DNA of 64,000 nucleotides from Peromyscus leucopus (taxonomy: Eukaryota > Chordata > Mammalia > Rodentia > Cricetidae): contig NC_051083.1 in NCBI RefSeq assembly GCF_004664715.2, positions 119,028,413-119,092,412 on the forward strand, in the 5' to 3' direction. The first letter of the stretch is position 1. Every line of letters starts with the position of its first letter. Below, piece after piece: positions 19,795 through 31,150 of the stretch. The position numbers were made by a program, and so were the translations under genes. The notes beneath the pieces were generated by a model, which saw only the letters and a list, made by a program, of their open reading frames with translations, was not told where the DNA came from and made no database searches.

Positions 19795-20400
19795 AATATT
19801 TAACAAACTCTAACCACTACAACATTGAAAACATACTCAAAAAGCTTATGGGATATGATGGGGTAAGAAGTTTCCTCCATAGTAAGAAGAGTCAGGAAAA
19901 CAGATATCAGAGAATTGTGAAAAAGCAAATACGGCCAAATCTAAATATACCAAAATGTTTGAAATGACAAAGAAGTCAATGGTACAGTTTTTGAAATTCT
20001 CCCGAAGCTTAAAGAAGCAAATAAGAAACTGAAGAAAGAAGTGAATTCATGAAGCAGATGAAAAAAAAAATGACAATTGAAATAGAGATCATGGGGAGTC
20101 AGAGCCAGACAGAAACCTTGGAAATGCAAAGGCTGATGCATCAGACAAACAAACAAACAAACAAATAAAAAACTCATTTAACAGAAAGCATCTCGAGCAG
20201 GGCTTCTCTGACCCTAAACCACCCATTCACAGGAGTCTCCTAAGGCCATTAAAAAACACAGATATTTGCATTATGATTCCTATCAGTAGCACAATTACAG
20301 CTATGAAGGAGTAACAAACATCATTTCATGGTTGGGGGTCACACAACATGAGGAACTGTGTTGAAAGGTCACAGCATTTGGAAGGTTGAAAAACCCTGCG
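19795..20400 (+). mobile_element. Probable ancient L1/HAL1-like fragment
   Basis: A-rich stretch with ORF1-like character (GAAATTCTCCCGAAGC, AAAGAAGCAAATAAGAAACT). Assigned mainly because clear L1 pieces follow at 20650-23720. Confidence 0.4.
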
Positions 20401-20402
20401 GT

Positions 20403-20551
20403 AGCCGGGCAGCGGTTGGCACATGCCTTTAATCCCAGCACTCGGGAGGCAGAGGCAGGCGGATCTCTGTGAGTTCGAGGCCAGCCTGGGCTACCAAGTG
20501 AGTTCCAGGAAAGGCGCAAAGCTACACAGAGAAACCCTGTCTCGAAAAACC

Positions 20552-20595
<44 letters not shown>

Positions 20596-20645
20596 AAAAA
20601 AGAAAAAAAAGAAAGAAAGAAAAAGAAAAAAGAAAAAAAGAAAAC
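20403..20645 (+). mobile_element. B1 SINE with long degraded A/G tail
   Basis: AGCCGGGCAGCGGTTGGCAC to CCTGTCTCGAAAAACC, then about 90 nt of A with scattered G. Confidence 0.95.
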
Positions 20646-20649
20646 CCCT

Positions 20650-21335
20650 GCTGTAGATCAAGTATTACAAAAATTTCCAGGAATTAAAGACAAGATTGCA
20701 GAATTATTACTTCCACATAGCGAAAATTAAAAAAAAAAAAACAAAAAAAACACAGCAATCTCGACCACGACTTTCAGGAAAACTGGGACATGCTGAGGAG
20801 ACGAATCCTCTGAAATTTTGGCTTAAAAGAGGAACCAAGTTACAGTCTAAATGTACAAACTCTAGTCCGTGAAAGTCTGGTCAAAAATCCCCCAAGTCTT
20901 GGGGAAAATGTGGCTATGCAAGAAAAGGAGGAGTCTGCAACTAGACCTGATCAGATAAAGCGCCTCTCCGTGTCATCTTCTGGTTCGAAGATGGAGGGAG
21001 CAGAACAAAGAAAAAATACTGGAAGCTGCCGGACAGAAGCACCAAGTTAGGTACAAAGGCAAACCCACCAGGCTTTCCAGAGACTTCTTCACAGAAACTC
21101 TAATGTCCGACAGCCACAGGCTGATACATTTTAAACCTTGAAAGGCAGTAATTGTCAACCCAGATTACTATGCCCAGTAGATTGATCTTTTAAAATCAGA
21201 GGAGAAACAAAGTCCTTCCAGGATCAGCTTGAACTAAAACAATCCACCACACTCAGCTGTCCTGAAAGAGACACTAAAGAAAGAATACTACACACAGAAG
21301 ACAAAGATCCACAGCCGCACGAGAGAGCAGGGAAG
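20650..21335 (+). mobile_element. Ancient L1/HAL1 fragment
   Basis: Contains AATTGTCAACCCAGATTACT, ACTATGCCCAG, GGAGAAACAAAGTCCTTCCA and AAAGAGACACTAAAG in the order seen in old L1-related elements. Confidence 0.65.
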
Positions 21336-21482
21336 GGAAAAAAGGTCTCACGGTAAGAATAGAAAGGCAAACGGCATTTGGAAAGGGGCAAATCTCTTTA
21401 CCTCAGTGAGCCCACAAAGCTTTAAAACGAACAAGGAAGAAGTCTGTACGTACCTTGCAGTCTCCAGAAAATATGCAGCCTG

Positions 21483-21785
21483 AGGGGTGGAGAGACAGCT
21501 TATATATAAAGTGTGTGGCGCTGAACTCGCATGCGCACCTTAGAAAAGGTCAGTCACAAGGGCACTCATCTGTAACCCCAGCGCAGGAAGTCGGAATGGC
21601 AGAGACAGGACAGTCCCTGAGGCTTGCAGGCTTGCTCATCCAGCCTGACCAGTGAGGTCGACTGAGAGGCTCTGTCTTTAATAACTAAGGTAGAAGGCAC
21701 TAGAGGAAGACCCCTGACGTCATTCCCCGGCCTCCACATGTACAGGCACGCACAGGTGAATACCCCCGCATAAAAATGTGCAAAC
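21483..21785 (+). mobile_element. Composite SINE (B2/B3-like ends, B1-like middle)
   Basis: GGGGTGGAGAGACAGCTTAT opens, 21560-21660 is B1/B4-like (CATCTGTAACCCCAGC), and GAAGACCCCTGACGTCATTC closes B3-fashion: probably a nested pair of old SINEs. Confidence 0.5.
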
Positions 21786-21850
21786 AACCAAAAAAAATAT
21801 ACAGAACTGAGAAATGTTAAGAAAAAAAAAAAACAGCCAAGATTCAACTG

Positions 21851-22065
21851 TGTCCCCTCTCCAAGAAACTTACTTCATTGTCAAAGATAAAATGACAGAA
21901 AGTATGGAATATTGTATTCCCAGGCAAACAGAATCAGCACAAGCAAGAGCAGCTAGATTGTTATCTGAAAAAGCTGACTTTAAGAAGAAAACCGTAAGAA
22001 GAGATAAAGAAAGTCACTGCATCTTAGTAAAGAGAACAACCCATGGAAAAGTTGTAATCATTGTA
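21851..22065 (+). mobile_element. Ancient L1 ORF2, endonuclease region
   Basis: Order of CAAGAAACTTACTTCA, AGCAGCTAGATTGTTATCTG, GACTTTAAGAAGAAAACCGT and AGAAGAGATAAAGAAAGTCA matches the late endonuclease part of L1 ORF2. Confidence 0.75.
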
Positions 22066-22286
22066 AGTACGTTCAGAAAATGTTGGAGTGTATCGGCACT
22101 ACATTAAGGTATAAAACAAGAGACTTCTTGGACTAGTTTAGACCAATAGTGAGCCCAAATTTGAGTTCCCCACTCCCCCCCCCCCCCCGAGTCTTTCATC
22201 TGTCTGTAGTTTCTGATTGGGGGCCTGTCTGTTGTCTGTCTGCCGTGCTTACGATGTTTCACAGTCCCTGACAAAGGGCTTTGCTC

Positions 22287-22445
22287 TGGCCGGGCAGTGA
22301 TGGCACACACCTTTAATCCCAGCAGTTGGAAGGCAGAGCCAGGCGGATCTCTGTGAGTTCGAGGCCAGCCTGGGCTACCAAGTGAGATCCAGAACAGGCA
22401 CCAAAACTACACAGAGAAACCCTGTCTCGAAAAACGCAAAAAAAG
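22287..22445 (+). mobile_element. B1 SINE
   Basis: TGGCCGGGCAGTGATGGCAC to CCTGTCTCGAAAAACG. A run of C precedes it at 22175-22190. Confidence 0.95.
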
Positions 22446-22839
22446 GGGTCGGGGCTTTGCTCTGTATTTATTTAATAGCACGGAAAACATGGTATGGGAA
22501 AGGAATGAGGAATTCTTCTCTACAAAAATCTTTAACCGAGTTTTGCAAGGGGAGAAGTTACTTTACTGACCCAAACTGACCCTTAAGAGCGTTTAAAACT
22601 GCAGAGAGATGTTATCAACCTAACAGCCACATGCTGCTTCCCACATTTATGGGATATTTGTCATGTAAGGTTGCTTTTAACCTCTTAGCTGCTTTCAGCA
22701 TGGTTCAAACAATATACATACGTACATTATCCTTGGTCAGGGGCATGGACACATACATACTTTAATATTAAAGCTATGCATTTAGCTTAGCTAGTAAAAG
22801 CTGATTGCTTGGGAAATCCAGGCAGAGTAAATTTAAGAA

Positions 22840-23720
22840 AATGGGTTAGTTGGCAGATAACATGTTGGTAAAGTTGCCATATTACCAAAAATGATGTACA
22901 GATTCAATGCCATCCGCACCAAAATTTTGGTGACATCATTCACGAAACTAAAAAGAACTATTTATAGTTCTTTTTTTGTGCTTCCAGATGGAAGCACAAA
23001 TGACACCGAATAATCCTAATATCAATCCTGGCTAAGCAAGAGCAGTCACAACCCCTAAATTAAATTACCCTACAGACTCACGGCGACAAAAAACGGCCTG
23101 TGGGCACCCAGTGGGGGAGAGGGGAGGGAGGCAAGATGGAGGAGGGGAGAGAAACAAACAGAGACAGAGCGAAAAAGAGGAGAGGAGAGAGAAAGGGCAG
23201 AGAGAGATGCGATGAAACAGAACAGAGGACCCAGGAAATAAGACCAAAAAATACGGCTCTTTCTCAACAAAAGTGCCAAGATACATAAATGGAGAAATGA
23301 AGCTCCTTCGTTCACCACGTGGTGCTTGGCAAGCTGAGTATCTACACGTACAGGACTCAAACTAGGTAGAAAGACCGAAACTCCAAATGGCTAAACTATG
23401 ACCTGAAACACTGTGACTGCTGCAGGCAAACAGGAATTACACCTCAAGATGCAGACCTAGATAGGCAGACAAAGACCTTTCCAAGATGATCTCAGCGAGG
23501 CCAGGAAAAAAAAAAAGGAATGGCAGATGGCGTTTCATCCAGCTGGAAAGCTGGATGCAGCAAAGAAAACAATTATCAGAGATGGGACACAAGTTGGCGT
23601 CGTGGATGATGAGTATAACCCAGTGTTGAGAGACAGAGGGAAGATTGAGGCAAGTTTGAAGCCAGTCTATGACACCCAGACTCAAAAACAAAGCAAAATC
23701 AAATGAGAAAACGAATAACC
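22840..23720 (+). mobile_element. Ancient L1 ORF2, reverse-transcriptase C-terminal part
   Basis: GATGTACAGATTCAATGCCA, ACCAAAATTTTGGTGACAT and AAGCAAGAGCAGTCACAACC match late ORF2. 23390-23500 continues (AGACCTAGATAGGCAGACAA region). No intact frame. Confidence 0.7.
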
Positions 23721-23867
23721 ACGGGAACAGATGTGGTGAAGTGGGAGGAGCAAACCGTTAGGAAAAACTTTCCTTAGGTTTAAAAATGGAGATAAAATAG
23801 AATGTAATAAAATCCCATGGAACAGAAAATCTGAATTTTTTTATATTTCGTAAGATTCATCAGGACT

Positions 23868-24050
23868 GGCCAGGCTGTGGTGGCACACGCCTTTAATCCC
23901 AGCACTCGAGAAGCAGAGGCAGGCAGATTTCCATGACTTCGAGGCCAGCCTGGGCTACAGAGTGAGTTCCAGGAAAGGTGTATTCTACACAGAGAAACCC
24001 TGTCTCGAATAAAATAATAATAAAAATAATAATAATAATAATAACAATAA
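23868..24050 (+). mobile_element. B1 SINE with AAT-repeat tail
   Basis: GGCCAGGCTGTGGTGGCACA to CCCTGTCTCGAATAAAAT. The tail is an (AAT)n microsatellite. Confidence 0.9.
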
Positions 24051-24281
24051 AGGATTCATCAGGACAAAAATTTAAACCTTTGTATCAACAGGCTTCTGGT
24101 AAGGAGTCTTCTGAACATTTGGGTGAAAAAAAATGTGTTACACAAATTATTTCATAAAACAGAAAAAAAGTAGATAAGTTTCTAGCTCACTTTGTGAAGC
24201 TAACAGAAGCTGATACAAACCTACTAAGCTGTACAGTCTCTCCTGAAAACAGAAACAAATATCTATTTTAAAAATTTATTA

Positions 24282-24283
<2 letters not shown>

Positions 24284-24318
<35 letters not shown>

Positions 24319-24450
24319 ATATGCCATGGTGCAAATGTGAAGGTCAGAGGATAACTTCTGGGTTCCATCACATAGGTACCAGAGATTGAAATGACGTCAT
24401 CATGCTCGGCAGCAAGCACCTTTACTTCCTGAACTATCTTGTGGGCCCGG
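24284..24450 (-). mobile_element. (GT)n microsatellite and B3-type SINE
   Basis: (GT)n at 24284-24315 forms the tail of a minus-strand B3 (GGTCAGAGGATAACTTCTGG and GTGGGCCC on plus). Confidence 0.7.
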
Positions 24451-24934
24451 AGACAAACATCTTAAATAAAAGATTATCAACCAAAAACCAAAGGCGGGTG
24501 GAAGCCATGCCGCACGTCACCGTACAGTTCAATGCAGAAAGGCAAGGCTGCTTTAACTTCAATCAACTTTAAGCTCGGGACAGGGTCAGGGAAATAGCAG
24601 GTCATTTTAAGTTCAAATCCTCTTCGTGACTTGAAAGGATCAGCAACTGAGAGCACAAAACCAGTGCCGAACCCCACTGAAGTGTTTCTACAGAAGACAA
24701 AATAGCCCGTGTTCTCTCGCATGCCAATCTGGATTGAGCACTATGGACACCCAACAGGAAGCAGCACCAGGCCCGTTTGGGTGGAGGAAGTGCAGTAGCA
24801 GAGGGGAGGAGGGAGAGGGGAGGGGATGGCCAGGCGATCTTGAGCACAGTGCCATGACACGTGAGGAGGAGACCTTGAGGACACCCGTTGTTATGATGCA
24901 AACCAACCTAACAATTAATAAAAATAAAGTGTAG
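24451..24934. other. No gene seen
   Basis: Short overlapping frames on both strands without motifs. 24790-24830 is G/A-rich. Confidence 0.45.
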
Positions 24935-25195
24935 GCAGGGTGTGGTGGCGCCTGCCTTTAATCCCAATGCTCAGGGACCTCTATGAGTTTGAGGCCAGCC
25001 TGATTATTATAGTGGGTTCCAGCTAGGGACATAGCTCAGTGGAGGAGCGTTTGCCTAGCATGCAGGAGGTCCTGGGTTCAATCCCCAGCCCAACAAACAA
25101 ACCCATAAATACATAAATGCCATTATAGTGGCTTCCAGGACAACCAGGACTACATAGAGAGATTATCTCAAAACTCTCCTTGCCTGGAAAAACAA
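24935..25195 (+). mobile_element. B1 SINE split by an ID element
   Basis: B1 24935-25022 resumes at 25139 and ends near 25190. The join falls in AGTGGGTTCCAG, at the duplicated target of the ID copy. Confidence 0.9.
25023..25121 (+). mobile_element. ID SINE nested in B1
   Basis: tRNA-Ala-like head (GACATAGCTCAGTGGAGGAG, GGTTCAATCCCCAGCC) and CAAACAAACCC tail. Target duplication ATTATAGTGGGTTCCAG at 25006-25022 and 25122-25138 with one mismatch. Confidence 0.92.
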
Positions 25196-25507
25196 ACAAA
25201 CAACAACAACCAACCAAATAAATAAATAATACAGCATGTCTACAAAACAAACAAACAAACAAACAAACAAACAAAAGCCCCTACTCCACCACAATGTCAA
25301 AATTCACTTAAAAATAGCATTTTTTCCCTAAATTCTTCACACAAGCCCAGGATGAATGAACACTCTACCCAACAAAATGGCAGACATCTTGATACTATGG
25401 CAGACCAGGGAACTGTGAAAACAAGAAGGCAGGAAAGGAACAAGTGCAAATGTCATGATTACGGGTGACATTTCTATAGAGAGAGAGCATTTAAAATGAT
25501 ATAAAAC

Positions 25508-25720
25508 TAGGGCCGGAGAGATGGATCAGCGGTCAGAGCACTGCTCTTGCGGAGGGTCTGAGTTGGATTCCAGCACCCACCCACAAGGCAGCTCACAACT
25601 GTCTGTAACTCCAGTTCCAAGGGAGCCTACATCATCACACAGACATACTTGCAGACAAAACAAAAACAAAAACACCAGAGCACATAAAGGAAATAAACCC
25701 TCAAAAAGAAATCAGTTTTT
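25508..25720 (+). mobile_element. B2 SINE, first of three
   Basis: GGCCGGAGAGATGGATCAGC to the CAAAAACAAAAACACC tail. Preceded by AAAATGATATAAAACTAGGG. Confidence 0.9.
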
Positions 25721-25736
25721 AAAATGATGTAAAAGC

Positions 25737-25910
25737 AGGGCTGAAGAGATGGCTCAGCAGGAAAGAGTATCTCCTTCTCTTCCAACACCTCCATTAGTTG
25801 TTCACAACCATCTGTAGCTAGAGCTCCGGGGTGATCCTCTGGCCACTGTGGGAAACTGCACATACCCACACAGACGCATAATTCAAAACCATACAAATTT
25901 TAAAGTTAAA
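25737..25910 (+). mobile_element. B2 SINE, second of three
   Basis: GGGCTGAAGAGATGGCTCAG onward. Preceded by AAAATGATGTAAAAGCAGGG, a near copy of the previous target. Confidence 0.88.
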
Positions 25911-25929
25911 ATAAAATTATATAAAACCA

Positions 25930-26150
25930 GGGCTAGAGGGGATGGCTCAGTGGTTAAGAATGTTTACTGCCCTTGTAGAGGACCCATGTTATACAGCTCA
26001 CAACTGCTTCGAACTCCAGCTCCAGGGCATCTGGTATATGTGGGCACACACACACACACAGACACACACACAGACACACACACAGACACACACACACACG
26101 GGGTGGGGGGAGAAATAAATATGAAATATAGCAAAATAAAAAAAATCATC
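25930..26150 (+). mobile_element. B2 SINE, third of three, with (CA)n tail
   Basis: GGGCTAGAGGGGATGGCTCA to a CACACAGACACACACA-type tail. Preceded by AAATTATATAAAACCAGGG. Confidence 0.88.
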
Positions 26151-26433
26151 GCAGTTACTAAGTGCCAGTAACCAAGTTTCTGGATTGGGGGACAAGAATC
26201 ATAAGCCACCCACATTTATGTATACTAAGCACAAATAATTAGTAAATAAAATTCAAAGTAGCAACGAAGTGTGCCCCAAGCCTTTAACACTTAGGCATAT
26301 AATGACAGATGTGCTAACACAGTCCATAGAGAGTATAAACCACATTTAAAGAATTTGGAGACTGCAATAAATGGAAAGGAACTACGGTATGTATGTCTAT
26401 GGGTTGAATGTCTTGTTATTAAAACTCAACAGC

Positions 26434-26558
26434 ATAGCTAGGTGTGGTACTGCATACCTCAGAGGCAGCTGGATCTCCCAGAACTCAAGGGTAGCTGTTT
26501 CTACAAATGAGTTCCAGGTTACCAAGGTTACACAGTGAATTCCTCTCTTAAAAACAAA
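26434..26558 (+). mobile_element. Old B1-type SINE
   Basis: AGCTAGGTGTGGTACTGCAT to ATTCCTCTCTTAAAAACAAA. Confidence 0.7.
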
Positions 26559-26999
26559 CAACACAAAACCACCTTCTTAGCAGCATTTCCTCCCAGAAGT
26601 ATGATAATGGCGTTCAAAATCATGCTATGTTAATTTGTCTAGAAAAAGGGCAACCTGATACTAAAATGAGTATCGATATGAAGTCTAGGCTATCTAAACA
26701 GTCTTCAAGGAAAACCACTGGATCAGAAGGCACACTACCACATTGGGGTTTCAGTATTCGAAGCAAGAATAAAGAAACGGCAGTGGGAAAGGACAGCGAG
26801 TCTGGGAACAAGCATGGCAAGCAAATCTTTTGATGGTACTGGGGTCCGCAAATGACTGCAGAAAAGATAATCCATTTCACTGAAACAAGGAAAGATTAGG
26901 CCTTGAGCCTACTTCATGGGGGGTGTGAAATAATGCCTATGATATTATGGATATTTGTGGACTTAGGGCAAAGATTGCTTTTTGTTTAAAAATATTACG
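26559..26999. other. No gene seen
   Basis: Overlapping frames at 26620-26880 on both strands lack motifs or splice context. Confidence 0.45.
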
Positions 27000-27010
27000 T
27001 GTGTGTGTGT

Positions 27011-27059
<49 letters not shown>

Positions 27060-27120
27060 AGAGAGAGACAGACAGACAGACAGAGGAGTCAGAGACAGAG
27101 ACAGAGATAGTCAGAGAGAC
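27000..27120. repeat. (GT)n followed by (GA)n/(CAGA)n
   Basis: About 55 bp of GT with one interruption, then GAGA and GACA repeats. Confidence 0.95.
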
Positions 27121-27327
27121 ACTGGGTGCTTGTGTACCATGGTATGCTTGTGGACATTAGAGAACAAACTGAGTCTAGAAGTACTTAATTGAGGTTAGAT
27201 TTAGGGTACTTAATGGAGGTTCTCACTGGATCTTCTCCCCAGCTGTCTGTTTTTAGAGTACTGAGGACTGAACCTTGATCATTAATCGTGTTAGCAAAAC
27301 CCACACCCTGAGCCACACCCCTAGTAG

Positions 27328-27748
27328 TGTAAGGGTCCAAAAATCACTGAAGGAAGACCCCAGACTCTAATAGTATGTCAGGACAAGGAGCATTTATTCC
27401 AGCATGTGGGGCCACCACTGTACAAAATGTTGACCCTGAAAGGAGCACACAGGCCCCTTTTAAGCTCTGCTAGGGGAATTCTAGGAACAGTTAGGTCACC
27501 TCAAATACAGTTGGTTAAGCAGGCTGTAGCTGCATTAGAACAATTTTAATTGGTTCTGGTTATAATTTTACCGGTTTGGGCATACTTGGGCAAGGCAGGG
27601 TATGTTTTAGGGAGATGACAGGAACTGTCTTTTTGGTCACTGCCTTGAGGTACTGTGGGGCTGGCTCAGGCCTAGTACATGCTATCTCCTCATTGTCCTT
27701 TTAGGAAACTGAAACTCAGGCCCAGCTGTAAAATGGAGAAAGTTCAGA
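27328..27748 (-). mobile_element. Probable solo LTR
   Basis: Minus strand runs from TGAAAGGTCTGAAC through a GCTTAAAAGGGGCC promoter-like box and GGAATAAATGCTCCTTG (poly(A) signal) to GACCCTTACA. LTR-like order is clear. Target duplication is not. Confidence 0.6.
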
Positions 27749-27774
27749 CCTTTCAGTACTTCTTCATTTATTGT

Positions 27775-27900
27775 TTTTGATCTGCAACAGGCCTCACTAG
27801 GCTGGCATGAATTTGCTAGGTAGCCCAGGTGGACCTTGAACTTGCAATCCTCCTGCCTCCCTTCCCAGTTCGGGTTATAATCTTACACAGACATGTCCAT
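27775..27900 (-). mobile_element. B1-type SINE fragment
   Basis: Plus strand CACTAGGCTGGCATGAATTT and GACCTTGAACTTGCAATCC are reverse-complement B1. Confidence 0.65.
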
Positions 27901-28526
27901 ACAAATGGGAGGGACAAGGAGGGCTTGAGGTGTCCTGTACTCTTCCCTTCCTCCATCCTCCATTCCTTTTCTCTTTCCCTCCTCACGTCTGCCTTCTCCC
28001 CTCCCCCTTCCGCTGCACCCCCCCCTGCCCACCTCCTTTCCCTTATAGTCTCACGTCTCCCCGCTTCCTTCTGTTCCCAATCCTTGTAGCTTTGGGGTTA
28101 CAGGCACCTGCAGAACTCAGGTCCTGTATCCCCCTTATCCCTCCACCCCCGTACCGTCATCCTCCTGTCTCCACTATACATGTAACCCAGACACATAAGC
28201 AGAGGTGAGAAAAGCACTCAGATGTCCTACGTTCTGTCCCCTCTCTTCTCTTCCCGACCCAAGCCAGAGTCTGGCTGAGCTGGACAACCCAAGGAAAAGC
28301 TTTGTGCTTTTGCCACTGGATAGCTGAGGAAAGTCCCTAAGGATTCATGGTCGGCTGGGCCTGGGAAGGATTAATCAAGGAAGAACCTGACTTTGGTGTA
28401 GATACTTAAACTTGAAGGTGTCTCTTCAGGGCAACTGAAATCCTAAAACAGACCTCCACATGTATGCCATGGCATATATATTATTTTAAATACTTATTTT
28501 TTATTTTAATTTATGTTTAGGTGTTG
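27901..28526. other. Pyrimidine-rich stretch, no gene seen
   Basis: 27940-28080 is strongly C/T-rich (CTTTCCCTCC-type). Two overlapping plus frames arise from it. The rest is unassigned. Confidence 0.5.
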
Positions 28527-28932
28527 TCTTAGTCAGTATTCTATTGCTATGAAAAGACCCTTGCCGTGACCAAGGCAACTCTTACAAGAGAAAGGAATTG
28601 GGGCTGGCTTCCAGCGTCAGAGGCTTAGTGCACTGTCCTCACAGCAAGGGAACGTGGTGGCAGGTGGCATCCAGGCTGAGAGCTACAGTCCGATTCATAG
28701 GCAGAGAGAGAGAAGGAGGCAGGGGAGGAGGAGAGGAAGAGAAGAAGAAGAAGAGAGAGAGAAAGACTGATCAGACCTGGCATGGGCTTTTGAAACATCA
28801 AAGCCCACCCCTAGACACACTGTCTCCAACAAGGCCACACCTAACAGTTTGACTCAAATAGTTTCGCTCCCTGCTGACTAAGCATTCAGATATATGAGTC
28901 TGTGGGGGCCATTCTTATCAAACCATCACAGG
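28527..28932. mobile_element. Rodent medium-reiteration repeat, family not named
   Basis: TCTTAGTCAGTATTCTATTG, GACCAAGGCAACTCTTAC, CTCCAACAAGGCCACACC and GTGGGGGCCATTCTTATC recur, diverged, at 37200-37620 and 42742-42868. It contains a (GA)n expansion at 28700-28770. Confidence 0.7.
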
Positions 28933-28964
28933 TTTGTTTTTTTCTTTTCTTTCTTTCTTTCTTT

Positions 28965-29122
28965 TTTTTTCCCCCCAGACAGGGTTTCTCTGTGTAGTTT
29001 TGGTGCATGCCTGTTCTGGATCTCGCTCTGTAGACCAGGCTGGCCTCGAACTCACAGAGATCCGCCTGACTCTGCCTCCTGAGTGCTGGGATTAAAGGTG
29101 TGCACCACTGCAGCCTGGCCCG
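28965..29122 (-). mobile_element. B1 SINE
   Basis: CAGACAGGGTTTCTCTGTG to GGGATTAAAGGTGTGCACC on plus; C/T-rich A-tail complement at 28930-28975. Confidence 0.93.
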
Positions 29123-29124
29123 TA

Positions 29125-29300
29125 ACAGGTTTTTATGTCTGCATACGAGCATGCGCATGCAGGTGCCTGGGGAGGCCAGCCCTAGAGCTGGAGTTACAGA
29201 CAGTTGTAAGCCACTTGATGTAGAAGCTGGCAACTGAACGGGGGACCTCTGGAAGAGCAAGTGCTTTTAATTGCTGAACCATCTCTCCAACCACACACAC

Positions 29301-29347
<47 letters not shown>
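29125..29347 (-). mobile_element. B2/B3 SINE followed by (AC)n
   Basis: GAGCTGGAGTTACAGACAGT and GCTGAACCATCTCTCCAACC on plus are reverse-complement B2. (AC)n at 29291-29347. Confidence 0.85.
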
Positions 29348-29350
<3 letters not shown>

Positions 29351-29419
29351 TATGAAAGTTGAAACAATAAAGGTTGGCTCTGTAAATGTTTTTATTCCAT
29401 TTTATTTTTTATATTTGCT

Positions 29420-29560
29420 TATTTGTTTGGGACACGTCACTACCCACATGTAAAGGTCAGAGGACAACTTTTGAGAGTTGATTTTCTCCTTCTACCATGT
29501 GGGTCCTAAGGTCAAACTCAGGTCATCAGGCTCAGCAGCAAGAGCTGCTTCCTGGCTCTG
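29420..29560 (-). mobile_element. B3-type SINE
   Basis: AGGTCAGAGGACAACTTTTG, TCCTTCTACCATGTGGGTCC and GGCTCAGCAGCAAGAGC. Confidence 0.8.
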
Positions 29561-31101
29561 TCAATGTTTATATGCAAGTCTTTATACGGACATATGTCCC
29601 CTTTCTCTTGAATATATATCTAAAAGTAGAAATGCTGGATCATTTGATAACTTTAGGTCTATTCTTTCTCAAAACACCACTCTCTTCTAAAAATGTTGCA
29701 ATACTTCAAATTCCCATGAGCCATGCATGTCTGAGTACTCTAATTTCTTCATTTCTACAACACTCGTTGTGCTTTTAATTTCTATTTCCTTAAAAGCTAA
29801 GGAGGCTCGTACCTATTTGGGTTTTGAAGGTCACAGAAATGAGATTTCCCATTTTCTTTCTGGTGTTGGTGAGGCCTCCCAAGTTCTGAACTCCCAAGTT
29901 TCTCTGGTAGTCTGTTTTTCCAGGGCCCCTACTTTTACAGAACAGTCAACAGTGGGAAAGTATTTTTGTCTTTGGAATATCCTCGTCTCTTCTTGGACAG
30001 AGAAAACTTGCTTGCAAAGTGTCCATTTGAGTGAGCGGAATGGCTAAGGCCGATTTCCCTATCTGCGAGAGTCTATCTCAGATTTGATGCCCGAGATCCC
30101 GGAGGCGGCGAGTGTTGTCAGAACCTGGCAGTTCTCTCCCCGTGGCAGAGATGTGAAGGCGCAAAGGAGGTGTGTCACTGAGATGCGGGTACGAAGGCCG
30201 GGCTTCTGTAATGCTTCAGTGGGGACATCTGAGGGTCAGGACAGAGACCCCCCAACAGCAGGGCGGCTGCCCAAGGCACGTCAACCAGGTTAAAAAAAAA
30301 TGTGCCACAGTCATGCTGGGCATCTCTGAGCCCTGGTGGCACCCCCGGTTTCACTGTTCCTGGGATTTAAAGCTCCTGCTGGTCACTCAAGCTAGGAGAC
30401 AGAAAATGGTGCTCCGAAATAGATCTGTTGAAGGCCAGTCCTGAGGAGAAGAGTTTCCCTCCTCCAATTGTCATGATGCAACAAGGGAGCTGAAGAATGC
30501 GGAGGGATTTCAGGGACTGCAGCTGGTGAAAATGCCGATGGGCGCCAAACCCATGAGCCTGGGGGGGTCTTTGTCTCATTGCCCTTCTAGTCACTTTCGA
30601 AAGTCTGTGGGGGAACTGGGGGCGGGGGCGCTCCTGGGGCCGGCTCCTGCATTTTCCTTCCATACAAGCACATTACTTTTCTGAAAGTTGAAGCATGTGA
30701 GCTGAGGAGAGGGGCTTAAAGAGACTTTATAGAGTTTAGGATTCTAAGTCAAAAGGATAGGCTGTTGAAAGATTCGGGAAAAGACGACTAGAGACGGAAA
30801 GCAAAAAGTACCTCTCCAGTTTGGGTGCAGTGACCCCAGAGGTTCCCTATAAACCTGGAGAACAGTGAGGCTTTGCAGATGCACCATCTGGAAGCAAAGA
30901 ATGCTGCTCTTCCAGCTGTTCAAGAAGCCAGCTTCCAGCAGTCCACCTTAATGCTGTGTTTTGTCTAGGAAAGCATTGAACTACTTCAGGAGTGGGCTAC
31001 ATTTAGACTCTTGCTAAAGGAGGGTCTCTGCTTAGCCTAAGAACTTTACCACGTTTGTGACTTTCCCAGAGAGATAAAGAAGAATTGCCTGATTCTGAAT
31101 T

Positions 31102-31106
<5 letters not shown>
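29561..31106. other. No gene recognised; CpG-richer patch at 30040-30330
   Basis: Several short frames overlap (30084-30293, 30172-30444, 30367-30663), but none shows a family motif. The patch at 30080-30200 is relatively CpG-rich for this window. Confidence 0.4.

Positions 31107-31148
<42 letters not shown>
31107..31148. repeat. (AC)n microsatellite
   Basis: 21 uninterrupted dinucleotide units. Confidence 0.98.

Positions 31149-31150
<2 letters not shown>

Noticed and set aside
20423..20656. Lys-rich 77-codon frame
   Set aside because: It is B1 plus its A-rich tail. Many similar frames in the window are B1 shadows.
26041..26100. Cys/Val-rich and His/Thr-rich minus and plus frames
   Set aside because: These are translations of (CA)n microsatellites; the same applies at 29280, 33180, 40470, 44950 and 54910.
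30040..30330. Possible CpG island
   Set aside because: CpG count is only mildly raised, with no GC boxes or CCAAT; weaker than 48240-48415.
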